From Notolepis coatsorum (taxonomy: Eukaryota; Chordata; Actinopteri; Aulopiformes; Paralepididae), in the NCBI GenBank assembly GCA_963971535.1, contig OZ020593.1:17301919-17365918 (forward strand): a stretch of 64,000 bases of DNA, read 5' to 3'. Shown here piece by piece: positions 1 through 10,446 of the stretch. How positions within the stretch are numbered: the first letter of the stretch is position 1; each line of letters opens with the position of its first letter. The notes beneath the pieces were generated by a model. It was not told the DNA's origin, did no database searches, and saw only the letters and a program-made list of their open reading frames with translations. Position numbers and translations under genes: made by a program.

Positions 1-533
1 GGTCTCCGTACAACAATTAAAAACAGTTAATTTACTATTACAATCAAATATCAAATTACAATCAAATCAGACATACGCCTAGAATGCAGTGTAATATAAT
101 ATAATAGAACACTACATAATGTAATAGAAATTCTAGAATAGAAAAGAAAAAAGCTGAAAAGGAATACATTAGTGCACCAGTATCCGAAATCCCTGCAGTA
201 AAGGATGATAGGAGGATGCTTATTTGACCCCCCGTGTCATCTATCTTGACTTGTGTCTACAAATAACACATTTCGCTTGGTTAATTGTGCGTAGCAGATT
301 GTGCAATGCGATGGCAGATGTTCAATTTGATTGCTTTATTAGAATTAGATTAATATGATTGTATTGGAAGGAAAGTATATTTGTTCAAATGTGCGTGCGT
401 GTGTGTGTGTGCGCCAAGTCATAGCGTATTTCATTCAAACAAAGTTAATCAGTTTTAAATGGACACATCGTTTAGTCTGACAGGAGTCAGATTGCTCAGG
501 CTGGCGTTTTTAATAGAGAGAGCGGCCTTGGCT
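1..533. other. Unassigned AT-rich DNA
   Basis: No gene, RNA or known repeat was recognised here. A short GT run lies near 395-412. Small open frames occur but have no recognisable domain. Confidence 0.5.
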
Positions 534-880
534 CTTGCTGCTGTCAAAAATGACTCCTGGCACAGTATTCAGAGAGTGCCAGGAGACCTGTGTACATTGG
601 GTTCTCCGCCTGTGTCTGAAGAATGGCTTTTTTCACAGGTGAGCGCGGGCCAAGGGTTTGATCAAGGGGGAATTCGTCAGACACCTACAACACCATCAGG
701 TTCTGGCCTCTTGACTTAAAGATTGCTTTCTACACAGCGCAGGCCAAGGGTTTGATCAGGGGGGTATTCAGCGAGTCGGGAGACCTATAGCACCCATCAG
801 GTGCCGGCCTCTCTCTGTCTTAGAGATTGTTTCCTACACAGGTCGCCGCGGGCCAAGGGGCTCGGTTTGATCTGCCGAAA
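534..880. repeat. Tandem repeat of about 100 bp, three imperfect copies
   Basis: The block CGCGGGCCAAGGGTTTGATC and its variants recurs near 645, 741 and 847, so the period is about 99-104 bp. Each unit also has a 'caccatcaggt...ggcctc' core and ends in a T-rich tract running into CACAG. The first unit is only partly visible. The repeated T-rich/CACAG edge resembles a splice acceptor, but no gene model supports that. Confidence 0.65.
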
Positions 881-1045
881 AAATATCAGGTAGAAGAAGT
901 CTTTAGATTTAAACCCGGCAAAGCCCGGCTCACTGTCACCATGTCTGTAAAGCCACTTAACTTCGAGGAGAGGAAGCACTGCCTCGTCCCAGACCGCCTG
1001 CACCTGTCACCTGAAGAACCGTCAACCCCGGCCGTGACAAACTGA
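841..1045 (+). other. Possible terminal exon, unidentified
   Basis: After a pyrimidine-rich tract ending in CACAG, a frame stays open to a TGA at 1043-1045. It has protein-like composition, with the stretch KPGKARLTVTMSVKPLNFEE followed by an acidic, proline-rich end. I do not recognise the family. The frame is short and the acceptor-like tract belongs to the tandem repeat upstream, so this may be chance. It is recorded only because it is the best candidate for host coding sequence in the window. Confidence 0.15.
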
Positions 1046-2345
1046 CACCAGAGCCGCCTGAAAGCTGACTTCTAGCCACGGCGTCTTATCCTCCCCGGGT
1101 TCTGGCACCCGGGAAGCCAGAGGATTATTTCTTGCACTTTCTACTTCCGCAAATAGAGAGCATTCCAAGGGGCACTTTGAACAACAATTTTTTTTTTTTC
1201 TTTATGAATTGTTTTACTTTTTTTTTTTTATAAAAACTGTGCAAATCACTTTAAACATGAGAACCAAAATTCAATAACAATAATCTCAATTAGTATATAT
1301 TTTTTACTGATTAAAACAATTGCACTGGGAGGGGGGGTGCCACGATTCAGGTTAGAACAAATCTAAACGAGCTAATTTGAACCATGACCTTAAAATCTAA
1401 AGTCAATTCATCAATTGGGAATAAACCACGGTAGTTATTACATTTTAAAACAAATCATTTAAACATTTTACCATAATGGCCTTAGTGTGATACATTACAA
1501 AGAAATGGCAGCTATGTCACACTTAATACCATGTAGGACGGTTGTCAGGGCATAAACCAACAATCTGACTTTACACAAGACTAGTCTAACAATGGCATAG
1601 CTGTCAATGCTGAAGATTTTAAATCAAATCCTGACACCCCTACAAAAGCAAATAAAAATGGTAGGAACTGTCACGTTTTAAACTCGGATACGTGAAAGTT
1701 GTAATAAGATATTTAAAGATAAAAGAGATTAAACACAAGGTATTATAAAAAGTGAATAAGCAAGGTACAATTGAAATCAAGTTGGTACAACCGGCCGGTC
1801 GTGTAGAAAAGAAAATGCAGTCAAGTCAGTGTCCCGTCAGTCCAGCAGTCTCGTCCGTGGAGTCCAGTCAGTCCGTCCAGTCAGTGAAGCAGTGTCCAGT
1901 AGAAGTCAAAGCAGAGAAGTGCCCTCCTTCCCTGTCAGGGTGTTTTTTATTAGCTGCCCCAATAGTCCAATGTCCATGTGCGTGTGTGTGTCTGTGTGTC
2001 GATATTGATAACGATCTGTGATTGATGGAGAGTGTGGTATTTGACCAGTACCTGACCGGGGTTTTTATAATCCCTTGGCTAGTTGTATATTAGTGACTTG
2101 TGGCATTTTGTGACAATGAGTGATCTGGGCTAATCTGGTGAGATCCCTCACCAAAGGTTCTAATGGACTTGTGATCTGGTCTGGAGGTTTGCCAGATGCA
2201 GCAGTGTCCAGCGTGAAGTCAATGTGTGTGTGTGTGTGTGGAGTGAGAGAGAGAGTGAGGGGGAGGGATGTGCTGTGTAGAGGTATGTATCTATGTGTCT
2301 CCTGCAGTGTTATGGAGAATTGCTACGTGGCCTATGTGCTGTGTC
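1046..2345. other. Unassigned DNA with T-tracts and CAGTC-rich stretch
   Basis: No gene recognised. T-runs lie near 1190-1200 and 1218-1230. About 1815-1925 is rich in CAGTC/GTCCAGT words, as in a decayed minisatellite. A GT microsatellite lies near 2223-2240. Confidence 0.45.
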
Positions 2346-2511
2346 TTAAAGGGGACATGCATTATAAATGTATTTTTTCAGTGTCTAGCATTGTATTATA
2401 GTAATAGGAGTTAGTATCAATGTGTCTGTGTCTCTAAATACCATATTGGTGGATTGCCGTCATTCATTTCCTGCTCCATTTAATCAGGTTGTTCTGATTT
2501 GACTCGCATGG

Positions 2512-2524
2512 TGACGTCACGTGG
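2512..2524. promoter_or_regulatory. Overlapping CRE (TGACGTCA) and E-box (CACGTG)
   Basis: The sequence TGACGTCACGTGG joins a full palindromic CRE to a CACGTG E-box inside family A copy 1, with an inverted CCAAT box (GATTGG) about 25 bp downstream. These are textbook CREB/ATF and bHLH sites. Whether they act here is unknown. Confidence 0.4.
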
Positions 2525-2778
2525 CGAGGATGGAGCTGATAGTGATCCGATTGGCTCTGTGGTTGTAGCGCACCAAACAGGGTTTGACAGAGAGCGAGCG
2601 AGAGAGAGAGGGAGTAACAGATAGACCCTCGCAACAGAGCACACATACACACACTCGCGTCGCGCTGTCGTCTCTCGGTCTGTCTCTCTCTCTCCCCCCT
2701 CTCTATCTCTATCTCGATTCGGGAGCATAACAAACGCTCCGTCTATAGCTGTAGCGAGCGGCACAGTGGAAGACTTCC

Positions 2779-3275
2779 TCAAGCAAGCAAGAGTTTTATT
2801 TGTCACGGCATACAGATATACAGTGAAATGCGGGGGGTCTCGCCCGCAACGATGTGCATAATACAAGTAATAATATAATATAAGAGTCCAGCCAATAGAG
2901 CGACATAGTGCAATAACAAGTAAACAAGGTAGGCATATCGATATCTGTACATTCTTAAAGTGATCTTTCCTTCTGTAAAGTGTCCGTAGTGTGAGCGTGT
3001 GCAGCATGAGTGTGTGTGTGCTCATGTTAAAGTGGCTGCTAGTGTGTGAGCGTGTACAGTGTGTGTGTGTTGTGTGTGTGCTCATGTGTGCTTGTGCGTG
3101 GAGAGTTCAGTGTTCAAGGCTCTGATGGCCTGTGGGAAGAAGCTGAGCCTAAGTCTCTCTGTCCTCGTTACTGGTGCTCGCAGGCGTTTGCCTGACCGCA
3201 GCAGCATGAACAGGCTGTTGTTGGGGTGGTGAGGGTCTTTCATTATCCTGCAGGCTCTGGATTTGCACCTCTTGT
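2779..3275 (-). mobile_element. 5'-truncated LINE fragment, family 1 (3' end)
   Basis: On the minus strand this is the last part of a CR1/L2/Rex1-type LINE: the C-terminal RT codons around the basic, proline-rich end (compare KRCKSRACRIMKDPHHPN near 3200-3275), the 3' UTR with GT-rich runs, and the 3' end next to GAGTTTTATTTGTCACGGCA and a short CAAG repeat. It matches copies at 25352-27235, 46700-48990 and 58213-59292. It has inserted into family A copy 1. The truncation is the usual outcome of target-primed reverse transcription. Confidence 0.8.
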
Positions 3276-3480
3276 GAAAGGGAGAGGGAGAGAGAGAAAG
3301 AGAAGGGGACCTGCGTATCTCGCACACAGCTGTGCTTACACAGTGCTCTTTCCCCCTCTCTATCTCTCTCTCTCTCGATTCGGGAGCATAACAAACGCCC
3401 CGTCTATAGCTGTAGCGAGCGGCACAGTGGAAGAGGGAGAGAGAAAGAGAAGGGGACCTGCGTATATCGCACGCAGCTGT

Positions 3481-3482
<2 letters not shown>

Positions 3483-3523
<41 letters not shown>
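3483..3523. repeat. (CT)n microsatellite
   Basis: An almost pure CT run of about 40 bp inside family A copy 1. It gives long spurious serine/leucine or arginine/glutamate frames on the two strands. Confidence 0.95.
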
Positions 3524-3526
<3 letters not shown>

Positions 3527-3705
3527 ACTCGCAGACTGTGTGGATGACTGTCACTGAAAGTGCTTATGGGCGGAGCCCAGCCAATAACAGGCTGAAGTCT
3601 TGAGGCTGGAAAATGATGCTTTTGAGTACTCCATTAGAAATATAAAACAAGGATTTTTTTTTTAAATAAACCTTACAGATGTCTTCCATAGACTCACAGG
3701 AATTG

Positions 3706-5333
3706 TGAGGTTTTGTCCGCTGCTCACCTACTCTCTCTGTTCCTTTAAGCCTACTGTTAGGGAATTCCCTTCTCACTCACTCTCACTAGCCCCCACCCTC
3801 TTGTTCGTTACTCTCGTTTTGCTCTCAGCGGCCACACCCTTGTACTACCTGTCATTATGTGTTTGATTGGTCTGGTGCCGAACTCACACTTTTAGTTCGA
3901 TTATCAATTACCTCTCGCACCTGTGGTGCATTTTAATTAGTTCCCCTGTGGCCTTTAAGTAGCTGGCTCTTCCCCTCTGTTCCTCGTGGGGTCGTGTTGT
4001 AACATGCCGTAACATTTCGGTATCATATTCTCTTTCATCAAGACTCCCTCGGGAGGTCCTCTGTTCTGTCTATGCTGTTTTTATCTCCGGCGTAAAGATG
4101 TGCTCCAGCCTTCGCCTCCTGTCGCCGTTGCCTGAGGGAGAGACTGGACTGCGCTCCCTAGACTTCCACGGGAGGTATCCCAGTGATCCACTTCAGACCT
4201 CCGCGCAGCAGTCGTCCTGACGCACATCCAGACCTCCGCGCTGCAGACGCCCAGACACCATCCAGACCTCCGAGCCTGGCGCGCTCTTCCACGCAGACGC
4301 ACTCCAGATGCGTCCTCCGTACCAGCGCGCACTCCCAGCAGACGCGCATCATCCAGACCTCCGAGCCTGGCGCGCTCTTCCACGCAGACGCACTCCAGAT
4401 GCGTCTCTCCGTACCGCCGCGCATTCCGCGCAGACGCGCTCTCCACTCCAGACCTCCGCTCGGACAGCCGGCTCCCCGGTGGCGACGCTCTCGCCCCGCT
4501 GCTGTTCCAGCGCTCTTTACGCACAAACGCCTGGGTGAGTTTTTACTGACTGTCTTGATCAAATTCCGTTTTCGTGTGTTCTTTAACACTGAAGATTACC
4601 ACCTTTTTTATCAGACAGTCACTCACCCAGCGATCGCCTTTTTGTTGTTCTCACTGGGATAATATTTTGGGACTTTACATCTCCCACTGTGTGTTGTTCA
4701 CACCGAAGATACTATTCACTTTGGATTGTTTTTTGGAACTTTGCTCACTGTGTGTATTTACACGAAGATTAGTTCACTTGGATAACTTTTGTATTTGGGT
4801 ACAAGTCACCTCTCCTGATTCTCCTGCTCGTTCTACCTGCACCCTTGTTGACTCACTCCCTCTCTCTCTCTCTCGGTCCCGCAACACCTCGGAGATTCTG
4901 CCGAGAGAGGTCTGCAGAGCGGCTCAGACGTCAGCATCTGCTACCCCCTACTACCACCACGGGAGAAGCTGCAGAGCAGCAGAACTTTTTCCCCCTTGCT
5001 TGTGTACCTGTCTTGTTAGACTTGCCTATTCTGTCCTCCCTGTCCCCAGCCCGCCTCCGCGGGCCTTTGTCCCTGTTCTCCCCTCTCTAGTCCTCCTAGT
5101 CCTCCCTGTCCAGTTCCCCCTAGTTCCTCCCTGTTCCTGACTTCCCTTGCCTTCCCCTTAGCCAGCTCGCCTCTTAAAGGCACTGTGCCTTTCCCAGTCA
5201 TGTTATCCTTTATTTTTTGTTCTCCCTTAAAGGGACAGTGCCGGTTTTTCCTTCTGTTCAATAAATGCCCGTTTCTTGGCTTACTCTCATACCTGTCTTG
5301 TGTTGTGCGATTGGGGTCGGTTACAAACCATAA
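3706..5333 (+). mobile_element. Solo LTR fossil (Gypsy- or ERV-like), about 1.63 kb
   Basis: The insert begins TGTGAGGTTTTG and ends CATAACA, so it has TG...CA ends, and is flanked by GGAAT on both sides as a 5-bp duplication. Family A copy 2 shows the uninterrupted target. An AATAAA lies about 75 bp before the right end, as in an LTR R-U5 region. Near 4263-4445 it carries a 90-bp tandem repeat, about two units. No coding region of a virus-like element is attached, so it is a relic left by LTR recombination. The family is uncertain. Confidence 0.65.
4263..4450. repeat. About 90-bp tandem repeat inside the solo LTR
   Basis: The block CCAGACCTCCGAGCCTGGCG recurs near 4262 and 4352, with a third partial start near 4447. 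Both units carry the 'ACGCAGACGCACTCCAGATG' core. This GC-rich array opens several spurious frames on both strands. Confidence 0.75.
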
Positions 5334-5392
5334 CAGGAATTGTGTAAAGTTGCCCAAATAGTGCTAGGAATAGCAATGCATCTCCCCTTTAA

Positions 5393-6290
5393 TTTAGTCA
5401 TTATTTATCAGAACACTAGAAATACAAGTTAAATGTTGCAGAAGAGGACAAAATACATATCGAAATATATAAAAATGTACCCTTATCATCAGTAAAATTA
5501 ACAGTAAAATCAGATGAATCCAAATCCATTGTATATAGTGTATTGTCTTGTTTGAGAGGACAACTCTGCAGAGACACGTTTCACCACAGCATACAACGAG
5601 AGTTCAAACTTGTGTTTGTTTATGTAGCTTTCCGCGGTAGCGGTCGCACTGTTTGAGTCGTAAACGCATCATGTGAAGTGACCGCGCTCGAGCACCGTGT
5701 TATCAATGAGCCTCATCGCCCTGGAGGGAGAGATGATACACCTTTGGAGTGTGTCCAACGTCCTGTTCAAATGTAAAACGTATGCTGGGTTTCTGTTATA
5801 TTCATGAACAGCTTGGAACACTAATGACTAAGGAATCTAAAGTACCTTGCCTATGCCTACTATTATGCACTCAAGTCTGTAGCACTCAAGTTCGACAATG
5901 TGTGACGAACAAGGTTAGCTTAGCTGTCAGAGTTGTACCCTTCCTGCTGTACAGAACTTGGATAAAAGCGTCAGCTAAATGGCTAAATGTAAATGTAAAC
6001 ACTAACAACTTTACTCATGTCACGCTCAGGGTGAGATTCCTTTGTTCCTGAGCGTGACGTACTGTAAGAGCAAAAATTTTCCACTCACTGCCCGCTTAGA
6101 ACGCTTTCAAAGAGGCAGCGAAATGACAGAGAGATGGCAGTTTATGGGCGCAGAGAGGGGCCCAAGTTCCAGCGTGAACGTGCTTGAGGTGGGAGGGGGG
6201 GGGGGGAAGGTAGGAGGACAAGGTGGAAGGTAGGGCAGTGATGGGGGACTTCCACTGAGCTACAACGTCAGCCGTTTGTGGAACCAAACA
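5393..6290. other. Unassigned DNA with a short perfect hairpin
   Basis: No gene recognised. Positions 5945-5999 resemble the 'ggataaaagcgtcagctaaatg' tail common to many fish interspersed repeats. A 12-bp perfect stem (GTCACGCTCAGG at 6019-6030, CCTGAGCGTGAC at 6047-6058) has a 16-nt loop. A G-run lies near 6190-6205. Confidence 0.5.
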
Positions 6291-6480
6291 TATTCATTCA
6301 TTAATTCATTCAATCTTTATTTAATCTGGAAGGATCGTTGATCGTCTCATTTACAATGACATTGAGAAATACAAAACATGATAAATACAAAATAATGTAA
6401 AACGATATAGAAACAGAAAGTCAGTCAATTAAACGTTTACATTTAAATGTTTGTTATAAACTGCAGACTGGTTTGCTATT
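6291..6480 (-). mobile_element. LINE 3' end fragment
   Basis: The strand reads ATTCATTCAATCTTTATTTA and then a 3' UTR-like stretch. On the minus strand this is an AAATAAAGATTGAATGAAT-type tail like that of the LINE at 24060-24690. No coding part remains. Confidence 0.45.
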
Positions 6481-6848
6481 AAAGATTTCAACTGACCGAT
6501 ACTAATGAGTTTTCAAGTGCATTGCAAAACATTCCATGTCAATGGGGCACAGAAGTTAAAAGCAGATTTTCCTAATTCAGTGCAAACTCAAAAGTGTAAA
6601 CGCCAATCACCAAGTATGATCCCCGAGGTCCAGAGCTCCAATCCAGCAATGAGGTGATGTAGGATGGGAGATCAATAATCAATAATATATATCCACACAC
6701 TAGGCTACTACAGTATGTGTGGTGCGGCAACATTAGTCCAGTTTAGTATGCTATATTATACAGTATCCACAGTGTGTTTATTCTGATGTGTCCATTCAGC
6801 CTATTAAAGTTATATTCTTGAATTATCTCTGTAGCATAGGCTATATAG

Positions 6849-7857
6849 CAGGGGTCAGCAACCTTTTTGACATGGAGTGCCTGTTTGAAATATAGTTGTA
6901 ACTAGTGTGCCTCAACAATATTCCATGCATCGTAAATTTTCTTTCTCATAATCAGGTATTTTTAATGATATTTTTTACATTATTACATCATTATTGTTAT
7001 TGTTATTATTAACAATATTATTATGATGGTTGTATCAACCCTAAATCTGAGTTGGGGGGGGGGGGGGGGGAATGCAATGCAGACAAACAGCTGCATACAG
7101 TGCGACCATTTCACTCACATTTGCCCATACATTTTTGGACACATCACACACCATTGGTGTGTGTAGTACTGTACGTGTGCTGTCATAGCTCCACCTACAG
7201 ACCTAATGGAGAACACCAGGATGTGAATGGAGGGTGAATGTGAGGTATATCGTGTAAATAAGTTTTGATTGATCGCAAGACTACACTGTAAAAAAAATAT
7301 AATAATAAGTTACCAGAACTTAAAAATATTGAGTTCAGTTAATGTGCATTAAGGTTTTCAGTTTTCAATCCATAATAAGTTAACAGAAAAATAAGTACAC
7401 AACCACATTATTTCAACCTAATAAAACTATGTTTATTGTCATTGTTTTAAGAACACAAGTTGACTTGGTAATACTCACATTTTGAGTAATTTGTTCAATG
7501 AAATAGAAAAATAAATAATACAATTTGTTGATTAATCCCACTGGACACAATGGTGACCGTAATAATGTTTTTGTTATAAGGCTCTGCAAATGTTACTGAA
7601 TGATGTAGCAATGTATTTCCAGCTAAATTGAAATAATAAACAAATAAAGGGTCTCAATTAAATATGTGGTAGTAAAAAGAACCTGTGGGAGGATTTCAAC
7701 AAGATAAATGCGACAACAGTGCAAAATATTTCACTATAATATTTCAAAGCAAAAAAAAAATAAAAAAATTGTTAATGCTGCCCCCTGTGCCTATGCAAAT
7801 GCCCCCGTGCCTATGCAGGCATGCGTGCCTAGGGTTGCCTACCCCTGGGCTATAGCT
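6849..7857. mobile_element. Non-autonomous hAT element (CAGGGGTC ends)
   Basis: The left end reads CAGGGGTCAGCAACC and the right end is the reverse complement of CAGGGGTAGGCAACC, typical of Charlie-like hAT termini. The right flank is GGCTATAG and the left flank is GGCTATATAG, an 8-bp target duplication with an extra TA on the left. The 1-kb interior is AT-rich with a G-run near 7055 and no transposase, so it is a MITE. Confidence 0.75.
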
Positions 7858-7865
7858 TACCATCA

Positions 7866-8127
7866 GCGTGTGCACAACACAAACCAAGACACATTACCCC
7901 TCCCCCCCAGAACAAAGACCGAACCAAACGGACATTACAACCTATTTAGATCCATCATTTTGAACACACCCACCCATAGTAGTCCCTCCCGTGCTCACAG
8001 GTCCCCAAGGCTCAAACGCCTCTGCCACCCTGTCAAACTCCCTTAACTCAAAGTGGGTATGAGGTATATTTTAATCTGTTTATAAGGAATTATAAGTTAA
8101 TACAGTGAGTCAGTTACTTTTTTCTTT
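7866..8127. other. Unassigned DNA
   Basis: No gene or clear repeat recognised in this C-rich stretch. Confidence 0.4.
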
Positions 8128-8335
8128 TTAACCTATTAAGCCCGGAGCCCTATTTTCTGAAAATCCGCCTAAAATACATACCTAAGTAAATGGAAGATTG
8201 CTCCACTTCTACAAGGCCATTTGCATGTTCTTGATATCTAGGGACATCTATGGACCTCAGTGAATGTATTCACTGTGTCAGAAATATTGTCTCTATTACA
8301 AAGATATGTTTTCTTCTGCATTTTACAGCTTTTAT
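8128..8335. mobile_element. TTAA-element end, family B copy 1
   Basis: It starts TTAACCTATTAAGCCCGGAG and continues for about 170 bp with high similarity to 8689-8870, in the same direction. TTAA ends with this kind of GC-rich terminus suggest a piggyBac-like MITE. The far end was not found; a SINE abuts it. Confidence 0.5.
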
Positions 8336-8337
8336 TG

Positions 8338-8475
8338 TGGACAGGACAGGCATAGAGGAAAGTTGGGTGAAGAGATAGGGAGGACATGCAACACAAGTCC
8401 TGGGCCGGATTCGAACCCAGGACGTTGCGATTACGCTGCAAGCGCAGCTACGTGGTGCGCCACCGTGGCGCCCAG
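8338..8475 (-). mobile_element. tRNA-derived SINE, type C
   Basis: On the minus strand the head reads GGGCGCCACGGTGGCGCACC, with a box-B-like GGGTTCGAATCCGGCCC about 40 bp further on, followed by a short body ending near 8338. This is the layout of a tRNA-derived SINE, not a functional tRNA gene. It lies beside family B copy 1. Confidence 0.6.
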
Positions 8476-8688
8476 TGTCAGTTACTTCTAATGTTAAATT
8501 CGACAGTATACAATAGACAAGAGTGTGTGTCAGTGAGGAATGTACAGAGAAACTGTTGGGATCATAAAAAAGGGGCTGAAATAGCCCCCAAGACTATCCT
8601 GTCTCAGGTTGTATTATCTGACCACAGCTGAGGAAGCAGATGGCTTTTTCAGTCAGGTTGAGAATCGATGAGCAAACAGCTCTTTCCT

Positions 8689-8880
8689 TTTAACGTCTTA
8701 AGCTCTAGCCCTATTTTCTGAAAATCCACCTGAAAGTACATGCCCAAATAAATGGAAGATTGCTCCACTTCTCCAAGGCATTTTGCATGTTCTTGGTATC
8801 TAGGAACATCTATGGACCTCAGGGAATGTATTCCCAGTGTCAGAAATATTGTGTATGTTACTATGCTTGAGTAAATTGTG
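8689..8880. mobile_element. TTAA-element end, family B copy 2
   Basis: It begins TTAACGTCTTAAGCTCTAGC and repeats the 8141-8310 sequence with modest divergence, including the shared core AAATGGAAGATTGCTCCACT. It is a direct repeat about 560 bp from copy 1. The element may run on to about 9011, where family A copy 2 begins. Confidence 0.5.
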
Positions 8881-9217
8881 ATGAAACAGAGGAGAATATA
8901 AATCATATTTTTTCTTTGCATCTTTGACGGTGAATAACACCATGCTAACATTGAGGTCGGAGGAATTTGAGCGATATAATTCAATCATAGACATTCTTAT
9001 TTTCGGAACATTTAAAGATCCCATGCATTATAAATGGCATTTTCCAGTGTTTAGCATTGTTTCCTAGCAATTGGGGATTATATCAATGTGGTCTGTGTCA
9101 TTAATTATCATATTGACTCATCAGTCTAGTCTCGAGTTCACGAGATCTTCCCTCACTCAACTAAGCTGTTCTGATTTGATGGTATTGCTGACGTGAATAT
9201 AACACTGATTTGCAGTA

Positions 9218-9693
9218 GGGCGGCTACGTGGCGTAGTGGGCAATGCGCTCGCCACGAATGACGGAGACGCTGGGCTTGCCTGTTCGAGCCCAGCGCTCCA
9301 CATTGCTTTCAGTTTAGCTGGTCGTTCATACTAATACACATTGGCCGTATTAGAGGGTGGGAAACTGATGGGTGGGGATCGGGCGTTGTGGACAGCGACT
9401 CCTACAGGTCGGTTGGTGCGCCTGCGCAGTAGAATCAGGAAGTGTCGGGGGCAGCATGAGCCTCCCACGCGTTACTCCTCGCCACTGAGAGATCGAGCTG
9501 CGCAGGTGAAAAGATGCGACTGCTGTTACCTCAAGTACCGGAGGGGACTTGTGCTATGTATGACTTAGTCCACATTGCAGCCGGCTTGTGGGAGGCAAGA
9601 AACAGCGTTCGTGACAGGGGAGGGTTGAATTGGATGATACGAAATTGGGATGGGAGAAAATATAGAAAATGGGATAAAAAGTGGATACAAAAA
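9218..9693 (+). mobile_element. tRNA-derived SINE, type A, with 17-bp duplication
   Basis: The head GGGCGGCTACGTGGCGTAGT has a box-A-like TGGCGTAGTGGG and a box-B-like GTTCGAGCCC; the rest is a body of about 400 bp and an A-rich end. Perfect 17-bp target duplications, AACACTGATTTGCAGTA, lie at 9201-9217 and 9694-9710. Other copies are at 19365-19844, 22931-23413 (minus), 40208-40656, 56885-57299 (minus, old) and 60750-61225. Pol III transcription and LINE-driven insertion are inferred from the family. Confidence 0.85.
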
Positions 9694-9879
9694 AACACTG
9701 ATTTGCAGTAACGCCCCCTCTATGGTTTTAGCGCATAGTGTAACCTGACACTTCCTCAAACGGGTTTTGACAGAGAGGCAGAGAACGAGCGAGCGAGAGA
9801 TAGGGAGAGAAAGAGAGGGAGAGAGAGGGACCGGCGGGACCGCGTGCAGAAGTGTGTGTACAAATTTGTGTGCGCCATC

Positions 9880-10110
9880 TCTCCCTCATCGGAGCATTTA
9901 CGTCGGGGACGCATCTCCCCCGTCGGAGCATTTACAGACAAACTTGACTGCGTGTGTGTCGGGGACGCATCTCTCCTCTCTCTCTCTCTCCCTCGTTGGA
10001 GCATTTACACACAAACTTGACTGTGTGTGTGTCGGGGACGCATCTCTCCTCTCTCTCTCCCTCATCGGAGCATTTACACACAAACTTGACTGCGTGTGTG
10101 TCTCTCTCTC
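9880..10110. repeat. Tandem repeat of 60-75 bp inside family A copy 2
   Basis: The block 'CGGAGCATTTACACACAAAC' with 'GGGGACGCATCTC' recurs about four times with CT runs of varying length between. It is absent in this form from copy 1, so it expanded after the copies separated or was lost there. Confidence 0.7.
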
Positions 10111-10446
10111 CCTCTCTCGCTTGCTCGTTCTCTCTCTCGCTCTCTCTCGTATGTATCACGCTGTGTGGGTGACTGTCACTCAAAGTGCTTATGGGCGGAG
10201 CCCATCCAATAACAGGCTGAAATCCTGAGGCTGAAAAATTATGCATTTGAGTACTTGATTATAAATATAAAACAATGAATAAATAAAGAAAATCCTTACA
10301 GATGTCTTCCATAGACTCACAGGAATTGTGTAAAGTTGCCAAAATAGTGCAAGGAATAGCAATGCATGTCCCCTTTAAAAAAGAAATTTGATTTTATATG
10401 TCTGCACTTTATGTGCTCATTTCATGTCTATTCTATTATACTACTT

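Larger units (their letters stand above)
2346..5392. mobile_element. TTAA-bounded DNA element, family A copy 1 (interrupted)
   Basis: The left edge reads TTAAAGGGGACATGCATT and the right edge is close to its reverse complement (...AATGCATCTCCCCTTTAA), giving terminal inverted repeats of about 18 bp inside a TTAA target. Copy 2 at 9012-10378 shares the ends and much of the interior, including the segment near 3560-3700 with GC and CCAAT boxes. This copy holds a LINE fragment (2779-3275), a local duplication of an internal block (2716-2772 and 3377-3432) and a solo LTR (3706-5333). No transposase is visible, so it is non-autonomous. TTAA targets fit piggyBac or Kolobok superfamilies; which one is undecided. 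Confidence 0.7.
9012..10378. mobile_element. TTAA-bounded DNA element, family A copy 2
   Basis: The ends are TTAA at 9012-9015 and 10375-10378 with the inverted terminal block ...GCATGTCCCCTTTAA. The interior matches copy 1, including GTTTTGACAGAGAG with GAGC runs, the segment GCTTATGGGCGGAGCC with CCAAT, and the tail CTTCCATAGACTCACAGG. It carries a SINE (9218-9693) and an internal tandem array (9880-10110). No transposase is visible. Confidence 0.7.

Noticed and set aside
3149-3554. Arginine/glutamate-rich protein on the minus strand
   Set aside because: CT microsatellite and LINE 3' UTR in an unrelated phase.
4081-4662. Overlapping arginine-rich and proline-rich frames on both strands
   Set aside because: They fall in the GC-rich tandem repeat of a solo LTR.
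9218-9300. tRNA gene
   Set aside because: It is the head of a repeated SINE; the same head occurs several times in the window.
9341-9711. Short conserved protein found at two loci (also 19487-19854)
   Set aside because: The similarity is due to SINE copies, not to a gene family.
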